From Motilibacter peucedani (lineage in GTDB: Bacteria > Actinomycetota > Actinomycetes > Motilibacterales > Motilibacteraceae), in assembly GCF_003634695.1 (NCBI RefSeq), contig NZ_RBWV01000013.1, positions 124,001 to 188,000 on the forward strand: DNA of 64,000 bases. The letters are read 5' to 3'. Below are positions 1-6,317 of the stretch, in pieces (the first letter of the stretch is position 1; every line of letters starts with the position of its first letter). The notes beneath the pieces were generated by a model. That model worked only from the letters and a program-made list of their open reading frames with translations, did not search any database and was not told where the DNA came from. The translations under genes and the position numbers were made by a program.

Positions 1-717
1 ATCGTGCGGCTCGCCGACGAGCTCCCGGGGGGAGCGACCCTCGACGCCCTCGTCGTCGAGCTCGACGAGCGCGCGTCGGCCCAGCACGCGCCGACCGTCG
101 AGGGCGTCACTCTCGCCTCGCTCCACGCCGCCAAGGGCCTCGAGTGGGACGCCGTCTTCGTCGTCGGACTGGTCGAGGGGCTGCTGCCCATCAGCTTCGC
201 CGACACCCCCGAGGCGGTCGAGGAGGAGCGCCGGCTGCTCTACGTCGGGCTGACCCGTGCCCGGGAGCACCTCGTGCTCTCGTGGTCGCGGGCGCGGGGG
301 CGGCGCCCGTCGCGCTTCCTCGACGGCCTGCGCCCGGAGACCCGCTCGGCCTCCACCGGCGCCGGCGGCAGCGGCAGCGGGCGCCGGGCCCTCGCGACCA
401 CGTGCTCGAGCTGCGGGCGCCCGCTCGGCTCGCCGGCCGAGCGCAAGACCGGGCGCTGCGACGACTGCCCGCCCGCCTACGACGAGGCCGTCTTCGAGCG
501 GCTGCGCGCCTGGCGCGCGGCGCAGGCCAAGGAGCAGTCGCTGCCCGCCTACGTCGTCTTCACGGACGCCACCCTGGCCCAGATCGCCGAGGCGCTGCCG
601 GCCGACGAGCGCGCGATGTCGCGAGTTTCCGGTGTGGGCGCAACAAAACTGGCGAAGTACGGCGCTGACGTGCTCGCCATCGTGCGCGGCGCCGAGCCCA
701 GCGAGATCTCCCGCTAA
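1..717 (+). CDS. uvrD2: ATP-dependent DNA helicase UvrD2, C-terminal part (cut by window start)
   Basis: This is the 3' end of a superfamily 1 DNA helicase that unwinds DNA during repair. The frame is open at base 1, so the N-terminal ATPase motifs lie outside the window. Helicase motif V (LHAAKGLEWDAVFV) and motif VI (LLYVGLTRAREHL) are clear, followed by a four-cysteine CxxC...CxxC element (CSSC and CDDC, about residues 135-155 of the fragment) and an HRDC domain at the end. That cysteine-plus-HRDC tail is the signature of actinobacterial UvrD2. The neighbour whiB7 matches the conserved uvrD2-whiB7 gene order known in mycobacteria. The stop codon TAA overlaps the AT-rich element of the next promoter. 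Confidence 0.93.
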   Translation: MVRLADELPGGATLDALVVELDERASAQHAPTVEGVTLASLHAAKGLEWDAVFVVGLVEGLLPISFADTPEAVEEERRLLYVGLTRAREHLVLSWSRARGRRPSRFLDGLRPETRSASTGAGGSGSGRRALATTCSSCGRPLGSPAERKTGRCDDCPPAYDEAVFERLRAWRAAQAKEQSLPAYVVFTDATLAQIAEALPADERAMSRVSGVGATKLAKYGADVLAIVRGAEPSEISR

Positions 718-753
718 ATAGGGTTGCCCGCGTCACACCCGCGGCGCTACCGT
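715..753 (+). promoter_or_regulatory. Probable whiB7 promoter with AT-rich WhiB7 element
   Basis: A TTGCCC -35 at 724-729 and a TACCGT -10 (TAnnnT type) at 748-753 are separated by 18 bp. An AT-only hexamer, TAAATA (715-720), sits three bases upstream of the -35. WhiB7-activated promoters in mycobacteria and streptomycetes carry an AT-rich tract just upstream of the -35 that is read by the WhiB7 AT-hook, so the arrangement fits autoregulation. The promoter assignment is inferred from sequence only; transcription would start near 760 and give a leader of about 470 nt. Confidence 0.6.
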
Positions 754-803
754 CTTCTCACGCGCCGGGGAGCATCCCCGGACGCCCCGGAGCGGGAAGG
801 CAG

Positions 804-1073
804 GTGGATCCAGTGCTGACGATGCTGACGACGTCGATCTCGCAGACGCGCACGCTCGTGGTCCACGGTGCCGCGCCCGTGCACGTAGCGGCCCCGGTGC
901 AGGTCCCTGCCGCCGCGGTCGCGAACCTCTGCATGCCCGTGGCTGCCGGCGCAGCTGCGCGCGTCGCCACCGGTCCCTTCGCGGGCACCGATGCGGCCGC
1001 AGTAGCCACGTCGAAGCAGCGCTGGGTCTCCCCCCGAGTGCTGGGTCCCACGCCCTGGAAACCTCCGGCTTGA
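804..1073 (+). CDS. Candidate leader peptide (uORF) of whiB7
   Basis: A GTG-started frame of 89 codons lies inside the whiB7 leader and stops (TGA, 1071-1073) about 20 nt before the terminator stem at 1092. A purine-rich GGGAAGG lies 5 nt upstream of the GTG; an internal ATG a few codons later is an alternative start. The product is Ala/Val/Pro-rich and resembles no enzyme. WhiB7/WblC leaders in actinobacteria are known to contain an upstream ORF whose slowed translation under ribosome-targeting antibiotics prevents premature termination. That this particular frame is the translated one is inference. Confidence 0.45.
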   Translation: MDPVLTMLTTSISQTRTLVVHGAAPVHVAAPVQVPAAAVANLCMPVAAGAAARVATGPFAGTDAAAVATSKQRWVSPRVLGPTPWKPPA

Positions 1074-1091
1074 CCACCGGACGGCGCCTCC

Positions 1092-1130
1092 AGGGCCGCG
1101 GAACCCCTCACCGGGATCCGCGGCCCTTTT
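1092..1130 (+). terminator. Intrinsic terminator / attenuator in the whiB7 leader
   Basis: A perfect 10-bp GC stem (GGGCCGCGGA at 1093-1102 with its complement at 1117-1126), extended by one A-T pair, encloses a 14-nt loop and is followed directly by TTTTGTTTG. This is one of the very few hairpins in this GC-rich window with a real U-tract. It lies about 100 nt before the whiB7 start, inside the leader, so it can only serve as a conditional (attenuating) terminator for whiB7. Confidence 0.85.
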
Positions 1131-1233
1131 GTTTGCTCGCAAGGGCAGCACCTGCCGAGGTGGATCTCCTCTCCACCGCTGAGAAGTCCACCGACGCACC
1201 GTCAACAGTCCAAGACCCGAGGTAGGAGGCACC

Positions 1234-1512
1234 GTGCAACTGCTGGAGCTATCGATGTCGATAGGGGTTGTCGACGACAACATCCCCTGTCGCGCCGACG
1301 ACCCGGAGCTGTTCTTCGCCGAGTCGCCCCAGGACGTCGAGCAGGCCAAGGCCCTGTGCCGCACCTGCCCGCTGCGTGACGAGTGCCTCGAAGGGGCGCT
1401 CGAGCGTCAGGAGCCGTGGGGCGTCTGGGGCGGCGAGCTGTTCGTCCAGGGCGTGATCGTGGCGCGCAAGCGTCCGCGGGGACGTCCGCGCAAGACCGAG
1501 GTGGCCGCCTGA
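1234..1512 (+). CDS. whiB7: WhiB7 redox/antibiotic-response transcriptional activator
   Basis: WhiB7 binds a [4Fe-4S] cluster, associates with the principal sigma factor and activates intrinsic antibiotic-resistance genes. The 92-residue protein has the four cluster cysteines (C19, then the CRTC...C pattern at about residues 43-52), the WhiB7-specific EPWGVWGG turn and a C-terminal AT-hook (KRPRGRPRK) that contacts AT-rich DNA upstream of -35 boxes. GTG at 1234 follows AGGAGG at a short 4-nt spacing; ATG at 1255 (GGAG, 6 nt) is possible. Length equals mycobacterial WhiB7. Expression is probably controlled by the leader terminator at 1092-1130. Confidence 0.95.
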   Translation: MQLLELSMSIGVVDDNIPCRADDPELFFAESPQDVEQAKALCRTCPLRDECLEGALERQEPWGVWGGELFVQGVIVARKRPRGRPRKTEVAA

Positions 1513-1787
1513 TGCTCAGCTGCCTCACCGCGCTCACGGCCAGCGCGCCCACCACGCTGGACCACTCGGGCCGCCCGGTCATGCCACTGCACACCACTGT
1601 GGCCCGGTCGCCCGCACCCACCATCCGCACCACGATCCGGAGCACCGAGATGTTGCTGCTCAACGAAGCACTCGCACGCGCAGAGCATGCGCGGCGCCTC
1701 GACGAGGCGCAGGCCGGCCGCACCCGCCGCCGGCTGCTCGCCGAGGCTCGCACCTACCGCCTCCAGCGGCGCACGCCCGCCGGCTGA
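1512..1787 (+). CDS. Small hypothetical protein, translationally coupled to whiB7
   Basis: The ATG at 1512 overlaps the whiB7 stop (TGATG), so translation is probably coupled. The 91-residue product has a Thr/Ser/Pro-rich first half and a strongly helical, Arg/Ala/Leu-rich second half (NEALARAEHARRLDEAQAG and onward), a pattern seen in many short actinobacterial proteins of unknown role. A shorter start at ATG 1650, with GGAG upstream, would give only the 45-residue helical half. No domain is recognised. Its position suggests co-expression with whiB7; function unknown. Confidence 0.55.
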   Translation: MLSCLTALTASAPTTLDHSGRPVMPLHTTVARSPAPTIRTTIRSTEMLLLNEALARAEHARRLDEAQAGRTRRRLLAEARTYRLQRRTPAG

Positions 1788-1855
1788 GGCAAGCACGGTC
1801 GTACCGCTCGGCGTCGTCACCTGCGCCGGGCGGTACGGCGCCTGCCCCGGGTTCG

Positions 1856-1960
1856 TCAGTGACGGGCCCGCTTCGCCTTGCGCGCACCCATGACGGCAAC
1901 GGCTGCCGTGCCGAGGCACATCAGCAGCAGCACGAGCCCCACCGCGAGCAGGAACTCCAT
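1856..1960 (-). CDS. Possible 34-residue single-span membrane peptide
   Basis: Reading leftward from ATG at 1960 gives a hydrophobic helix (MEFLLAVGLVLLLMCLGTAA and a few more) followed by a Lys/Arg-rich tail ending KAKRARH, then TGA. The shape, one transmembrane segment with a positive cytoplasmic tail, is typical of small actinobacterial membrane peptides. There is no strong ribosome binding site (only GGGTG upstream) and the gene is very short, so coding status is uncertain. It lies between the whiB7 unit and ku. Confidence 0.35.
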   Translation of the reverse strand: MEFLLAVGLVLLLMCLGTAAVAVMGARKAKRARH

Positions 1961-2059
1961 GACACCCACGATCCGCACACCCCTACGTTCTCGATCACTG
2001 TCCGTCTACGTCGTACGGCGGGCCCTGGCCGCCGCGCTCCTCGAGGCGCGACCGCGCCG

Positions 2060-3124
2060 CTAGGCCGACTTCTTCGCCGCCGTCTTCTTCGCCGGTGCCT
2101 TCTTGGCAGCGGTCGAAGCGGTGGCGGCCTTCTTCGTCGCGGTCTTCTTCGCCGCCGCGGTGGACCCGGTCGTGGTGGACTTCGTCGTGGTGGACTTCGC
2201 TGCCGCCCTGGCCGGGGCCTTCTTGGCAGCGGCCGTGCTCTTCGCCGGCGCCTTCGTCGCGGCGGCGGCCGTCTTCGTCGTCCCGCCGCCCGAGCTCGAC
2301 GGCGACGCGGCCCGGGCGGCGGGCGCGGTCGCGGTGTCGGTGCCCGCGCGGCGCGACTGCGCGGCCTCGACGCTCGCGCGCAGCGCGGCCATCAGGTCGA
2401 CGACCTGGCCGCCGCTGTCCTCGGGCTCCTCGGTCTCGGGCACCTCGCGCCCGTTGACCTTGGCCTCGACGAGCTGCTCGAGCGCCACGCGGTAGTCGTC
2501 GGTGAAGCCCGACGGGTCGAAGTCGCCCGACAGCGTCTCGATGTAGGACTGGGCCATCGCGACCTCCTGGTCGCGGACCGTGACTTCCTGCTCGGGCGCG
2601 AAGGGCGCGGCGTCGCGCACCTCGTCGGGCCACAGCATGGTCTGGACGAGCAGGGCGCCGTCCTTCGGGCGCATCACCGCGAGCGACTCGCGGTTGCGCA
2701 GCGCCACCTTGACCAGCGCCGCCCGGCCGGCACCCTCCAGCGCGTCGCGCAGCAGGACGTAGGGCTTGGTGCCGGGCCCCTCGGCCGAGAGGTAGTAGGG
2801 CTTGGAGAGGTAGACGCCGTCGACCTGCTCGAGCGGCACGAACTGCAGCACGTCGATGACGCGCTTGGTCGCGAGCGGAAGGGCGCTGAAGTCCTCGTCG
2901 GTGAGCACGATGGTGTCGCCGTCGGGCAGCTCGTAGCCCTTGACGATGTCGCGGTAGGCGACCTCCTCGCCGTCGACCGAGCACACGCGCTTGTACTTGA
3001 TGCGCCCGCCGTCGGCGTCGTGGACCTGTCGGAAGGACACGCCCTTCTCCTCGGTGGCGGCGTAGAGCCGCACCGGGATCGACACGAGCCCGAACGACAC
3101 CGTGCCCTTCCAGATGGCCTGCAT
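2060..3124 (-). CDS. ku: Ku DNA end-binding protein (bacterial NHEJ)
   Basis: Ku forms a homodimeric ring on DNA double-strand ends and recruits LigD for non-homologous end joining. The start is set by MQAIWKGTVSFGLVSIPVRL, the canonical Ku N-terminus; the frame upstream is antisense to the neighbouring gene. The Ku core spans about residues 1-255. From about residue 285 to the end (354) there is a low-complexity Lys/Ala/Thr tail of AAKK and APAKK units, the DNA-binding extension known from actinobacterial Ku. The gene is divergent from the LigD-like polymerase gene at 3200 with only 75 bp between starts, so they probably share a control region. Confidence 0.96.
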   Translation of the reverse strand: MQAIWKGTVSFGLVSIPVRLYAATEEKGVSFRQVHDADGGRIKYKRVCSVDGEEVAYRDIVKGYELPDGDTIVLTDEDFSALPLATKRVIDVLQFVPLEQVDGVYLSKPYYLSAEGPGTKPYVLLRDALEGAGRAALVKVALRNRESLAVMRPKDGALLVQTMLWPDEVRDAAPFAPEQEVTVRDQEVAMAQSYIETLSGDFDPSGFTDDYRVALEQLVEAKVNGREVPETEEPEDSGGQVVDLMAALRASVEAAQSRRAGTDTATAPAARAASPSSSGGGTTKTAAAATKAPAKSTAAAKKAPARAAAKSTTTKSTTTGSTAAAKKTATKKAATASTAAKKAPAKKTAAKKSA

Positions 3125-3199
3125 GCGGCACAGTGTTCCCGATCTTCGGCCGCAGGGAAACTCTGCATGCCGGACGCGCGAGCCGGGGAGTGGGACGAC

Positions 3200-4150
3200 A
3201 TGGCCGCCACGAAGACGCCGGTCGAGGTCGACGGACGCCGGTTGATGCTCTCGAACCTCGACAAGGTGATGTACCCGGCGACGGGCTTCACCAAGGGCGA
3301 GGTCATCGACTACTACGCGCGGGTCGCGCCCGTGCTGCTCCCGCACCTGACCGGACGGCCCGCGACGCGCAAGCGCTACCCCGACGGCGTCGAAGGCGGC
3401 GACTTCTTCGAGAAGAACGCGCCGAAGCACACGCCCGACTGGGTGCGCACTGTCACGCTCGACTCGCCGGGCAGCACGAAGGGCCGCGAGACCATCGACT
3501 ACGTCGTGGTCGAGGGGCTGGCCACGCTGGTCTGGCTGGCGAACCTCGCCGCCCTGGAGCTGCACGTGCCGCAGTGGACCGTGGGCCCGCGCGGCGGCGT
3601 GCGCGGTGCCGACCTCGTGGTGCTCGACCTCGACCCGGGCCCGCCGGCGACGGTCGTCGAGTGCAGCGAGGTGGCCCAGCTCATCCGCACCACGCTGGTC
3701 CGGCCCGAGTGGGGCGGTCTCGAGGTGTGGGCCAAGACCAGCGGCTCCAAGGGCATGCAGCTGTGCGTGCCGGTCGCGACGACGCCGTGGGAGCGCACGC
3801 ACGCCTTCGCCCGCGCGCTGGCCGAGCACCTGGAGCGCGAGCGCCCCGACCTGGTCGTCTCGCGCATGACGAAGGCGCTGCGTCCGGGCAAGGTGCTCAT
3901 CGACTGGAGCCAGAACAACGGCTCGAAGACCACGGTTGCGCCCTACTCGCTGCGCGCCCGGGAGGCGCCGACCGTCTCGACGCCGGTGACGTGGGACGAG
4001 GTGGCCGCGTGCCGCGCCCCGGAGGACCTGCGATTCACCGCGCCGGACGTGCTCGCGCGGGTCGACGAGCTCGGGGACCTGCTCGCCCCTCTGCTCGAGC
4101 GCCGCCAGCGGCTACTGGACCCACCGGCACCCGCACAGGGGGTGCGCTGA
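3200..4150 (+). CDS. LigD-type primase-polymerase (stand-alone polymerase domain)
   Basis: This archaeo-eukaryotic primase family polymerase fills gaps and adds nucleotides during end joining. Catalytic features are visible in the 316-residue product: the DLDPG motif with metal-binding D143 and D145, LHVPQW (H122), SGSKG (181-185), and the third acidic residue in LIDW (D235). There is no ligase or phosphoesterase domain, so it is a polymerase-only paralogue rather than full-length LigD. ATG 3200 follows GGGGAG; ATG 3167 would add 11 residues. It is divergent from ku, and its 3' end overlaps the convergent gene by 39 bp. Confidence 0.92.
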   Translation: MAATKTPVEVDGRRLMLSNLDKVMYPATGFTKGEVIDYYARVAPVLLPHLTGRPATRKRYPDGVEGGDFFEKNAPKHTPDWVRTVTLDSPGSTKGRETIDYVVVEGLATLVWLANLAALELHVPQWTVGPRGGVRGADLVVLDLDPGPPATVVECSEVAQLIRTTLVRPEWGGLEVWAKTSGSKGMQLCVPVATTPWERTHAFARALAEHLERERPDLVVSRMTKALRPGKVLIDWSQNNGSKTTVAPYSLRAREAPTVSTPVTWDEVAACRAPEDLRFTAPDVLARVDELGDLLAPLLERRQRLLDPPAPAQGVR

Positions 4151-5173
4151 CCAGCTGCGCCGGCGCAGCAGGCCGTGGGGCAAGGAGTACTCCAGCGCCC
4201 CGTCGCGCGCGGGCCCGTCCCTCGCGCCGTCGAGGTTGGCCAGGACCTGGGCGGCGGCAGCGGCGCTCCCGAGCGCGGCCAGCGCCGTGTCGCAGGGCTC
4301 GACGTCGGGTCCGCCGGCCATAAGCTGGGCCACCAGCACCGGCCAGCCGGGGTCGCGGTCGCGCCGGTGCAGGTCGAGGCAGCGCAGGCAGCTCGTGACG
4401 CCCGGCACCACCAGCGGCCCCACGACCGCCACGGTCTCCCGCACGCCGGCCAGCAGGTGGGGCACCCCGGCGCGCACCAGCGCGTCGACGGTGCGCTGGT
4501 CGGGCCGTCCGGCGCCGGCCAGCACCGCCAGGTCGGGGGAGGCCCGGGCGGCGGGACGCTCCGCTAGCGGGGTGTCCGCCGCCGCCGCGATCTCCGCCGC
4601 GCGCCCGCGCGGCATGCCCACGGCCGCTGCAGGCAGGCCCAGCGGCGAGACGTCGGCGGCGCCGGCACGGGCGGGGTCCTCGACGGTCACCCGGCCCACT
4701 CCGGACGCCGCGAGCAGCCGGGCCACGCCCGCACCGACCCGCCCGGCGCCGTGGACCTCGACCCAGCGGCGGCTGCGCGCCTCGAGCAGCGCGGTCGCGC
4801 CGTCCGTGCGGGCGGGGTGGAGCAGCGAGAGGCTGGCGAGGTCGGGGGCCAGCCGGGCGCGTACGTCGCCCCGCCACCCGGCCAGCGGGGCAGCGCGCGC
4901 ACCGAGGTCGTCGAGCGCCCCGGCCCGCAGCAGCAGCGCCAGCAGCGCCCGGGCGCGCTCGGGCACCAGCCCGGCCCGTGCGGCCGAGCGCTCGAGGTCG
5001 ACGGTGTCGAGCGAGCCGTCGAGACCGCTCAGCAGCGCGCGCTCGGCGGGCTCCAGGCCCTGCACGACGACGGCCCGCTCGGGGTCGACGCCGAGCTGCA
5101 CGCTGCCCGGGTCGCGCCAGAGCAGGTGCAGGGCGGTCTTGAGGACGGGGTGCACCCGGTCAGCGTGGACCAC
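4112..5173 (-). CDS. ThiF/E1-like adenylyltransferase-fold protein of unknown substrate
   Basis: The 353-residue product has an N-terminal region (1-100) resembling the winged-helix front end seen in peptide-modifying ThiF proteins, then a Rossmann-like nucleotide segment (GAGRVG at 142-147), and a zinc-type cysteine set C262, C265 with C347, C349 near the end. E1-like enzymes adenylate a protein or peptide C-terminus. No leader peptide, YcaO or dehydrogenase partner is present nearby, so a RiPP pathway cannot be claimed; homologues occur alone near uvrD2 in actinobacteria. GTG at 5173 was taken as start; later GTG codons are possible. The 3' end overlaps the polymerase gene. Confidence 0.72.
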   Translation of the reverse strand: MVHADRVHPVLKTALHLLWRDPGSVQLGVDPERAVVVQGLEPAERALLSGLDGSLDTVDLERSAARAGLVPERARALLALLLRAGALDDLGARAAPLAGWRGDVRARLAPDLASLSLLHPARTDGATALLEARSRRWVEVHGAGRVGAGVARLLAASGVGRVTVEDPARAGAADVSPLGLPAAAVGMPRGRAAEIAAAADTPLAERPAARASPDLAVLAGAGRPDQRTVDALVRAGVPHLLAGVRETVAVVGPLVVPGVTSCLRCLDLHRRDRDPGWPVLVAQLMAGGPDVEPCDTALAALGSAAAAAQVLANLDGARDGPARDGALEYSLPHGLLRRRSWSAHPLCGCRWVQ

Positions 5174-5220
5174 CCGAGCCGGGCGCCGCGGTCGTCGTCC
5201 ACAGGCCTGGGGAACGCACG

Positions 5221-5250
5221 AGGGCGGCTCCCCCTCAGGGGAGCCGCCCT
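5221..5250 (-). terminator. Hairpin terminator downstream of the DUF5679 gene
   Basis: A perfect 13-bp stem (5221-5233 with 5238-5250) closes a CTCA tetraloop, 20 bp after the stop of the DUF5679 gene. It has no U-tract, as is common for actinobacterial stem terminators. It separates that gene from the downstream E1-like gene. Confidence 0.7.
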
Positions 5251-5269
5251 CGAGGACGTACGGGGTGGA

Positions 5270-5428
5270 TCAGGCCTTGCCGAGGATGCGGTTGAGCTTG
5301 GTGCCGCAGACGGGGCAGATGCCCTGCGCCATGCGACGGCCCGACTCGCTCACCTTGACCTCGCCGGTGAACTCGCGCTTCTCCTTGCACTTGACGCAGT
5401 ACGCGTCGCCGCTGTAGCTCTCGGCCAT
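5270..5428 (-). CDS. DUF5679 zinc-ribbon protein
   Basis: A 52-residue protein with two cysteine pairs (CVKCK near residue 11 and CPVCG near residue 38) arranged as a zinc ribbon, and the conserved KREFTGEV segment. DUF5679 is widespread in actinobacteria next to uvrD2-region genes; its function is not known. ATG 5428 is preceded by AAGGAG at good spacing. The 214 bp between this gene and the divergent protease gene at 5643 should hold both promoters. Confidence 0.9.
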   Translation of the reverse strand: MAESYSGDAYCVKCKEKREFTGEVKVSESGRRMAQGICPVCGTKLNRILGKA

Positions 5429-5642
5429 GGGGGTCTCCTTCTTCGTCGACGGGAGCTGGCGGTTCCACCACGGGGCGCTCCGAGGCGTCACCCTACGACA
5501 CGCGCGGCCGGGCCTGCCTGCGCCGCGCCGCTCCGGCGGCTCCGGCGGCCGTCCCCACCCTGTGGACAGAGCTGGGGAGAACCTGGGGACGCGACGGTGG
5601 AGAACCCCGCGCGCAGGGGGTGCGGCGCGGTAGCGTCCGGTC

Positions 5643-6209
5643 ATGAGCGCGGAGGCCTCACCCACCGGACTGAGCGTCGAGGTGCGGCGCAGCGCCCGCC
5701 GCAGACGCACCGTCTCGGCCTACCGCGAGGGCGACACGGTCGTCGTCCTGGTGCCCGCCGGCCTCCCGAGCGCGCAGGAGCAGCGCTGGGTGCGGACCAT
5801 GCTCGAGCGCCTCGACCTGCAGGAGCAGCGGCGCAGCCCCTCCGACGACGCCCTGCACGAGCGCGCCGCCGACCTCTCCCGCCGCTTCCTCGGCGGGCTC
5901 GCCCGCCCGCAGTCGGTGCGCTGGGTCGAGAACCAGGGCAGCCGCTGGGGCTCGTGCACGCCCACCGACGGCTCGATCCGGCTGTCCGCGCGGCTGCGCG
6001 GGGTGCCGACCTGGGTCATCGACTACGTGCTGCTGCACGAGCTGGCCCACCTGCTCGAGCCGGGCCACGGCCCAGCCTTCTGGACGCTGCTCGAGGGGTA
6101 CCCCCGCACGCAGCGCGCGAGGGGCTTCCTGGAGGGCATCGACTTCGTCACGCAGGCCGGCCAGCCCGGGACGGCCGACCTCGACCCGCCCGGGCCCTCG
6201 CTGAGCTGA
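5643..6209 (+). CDS. M48/YgjP-like zinc metallopeptidase (DUF45 family)
   Basis: The 188-residue protein carries the zinc site HELAH (H132, E133, H136) with a third ligand in EPGHGPAFW (H142) and the family motif NQGSRWGSC (97-105). YgjP-like proteins are small cytosolic putative metalloproteases. No signal peptide or membrane span is seen. It is divergently transcribed from the DUF5679 gene. Substrate unknown. Confidence 0.9.
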   Translation: MSAEASPTGLSVEVRRSARRRRTVSAYREGDTVVVLVPAGLPSAQEQRWVRTMLERLDLQEQRRSPSDDALHERAADLSRRFLGGLARPQSVRWVENQGSRWGSCTPTDGSIRLSARLRGVPTWVIDYVLLHELAHLLEPGHGPAFWTLLEGYPRTQRARGFLEGIDFVTQAGQPGTADLDPPGPSLS

Positions 6210-6317
6210 CGGCGCGGCGCAGATCGGCCGCCGTTCGCCCGCCGTCCACGTGGTCGGGGTTGACCCCGCTGCGGCGCACCGTGAGACTCCCCGGACACCG
6301 ACTCCCCGGGGGATCCC

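Noticed and set aside
1859-4150. An uninterrupted 763-codon forward frame ending with the LigD polymerase
   Set aside because: The first 430 codons are antisense to ku and have the Arg/Gly/Leu-rich composition of a GC-driven shadow frame; only the part from 3200 is a gene.
4112-5173. RiPP (TOMM) biosynthetic locus
   Set aside because: The E1-like protein fits, but there is no YcaO protein, oxidase or precursor peptide nearby.
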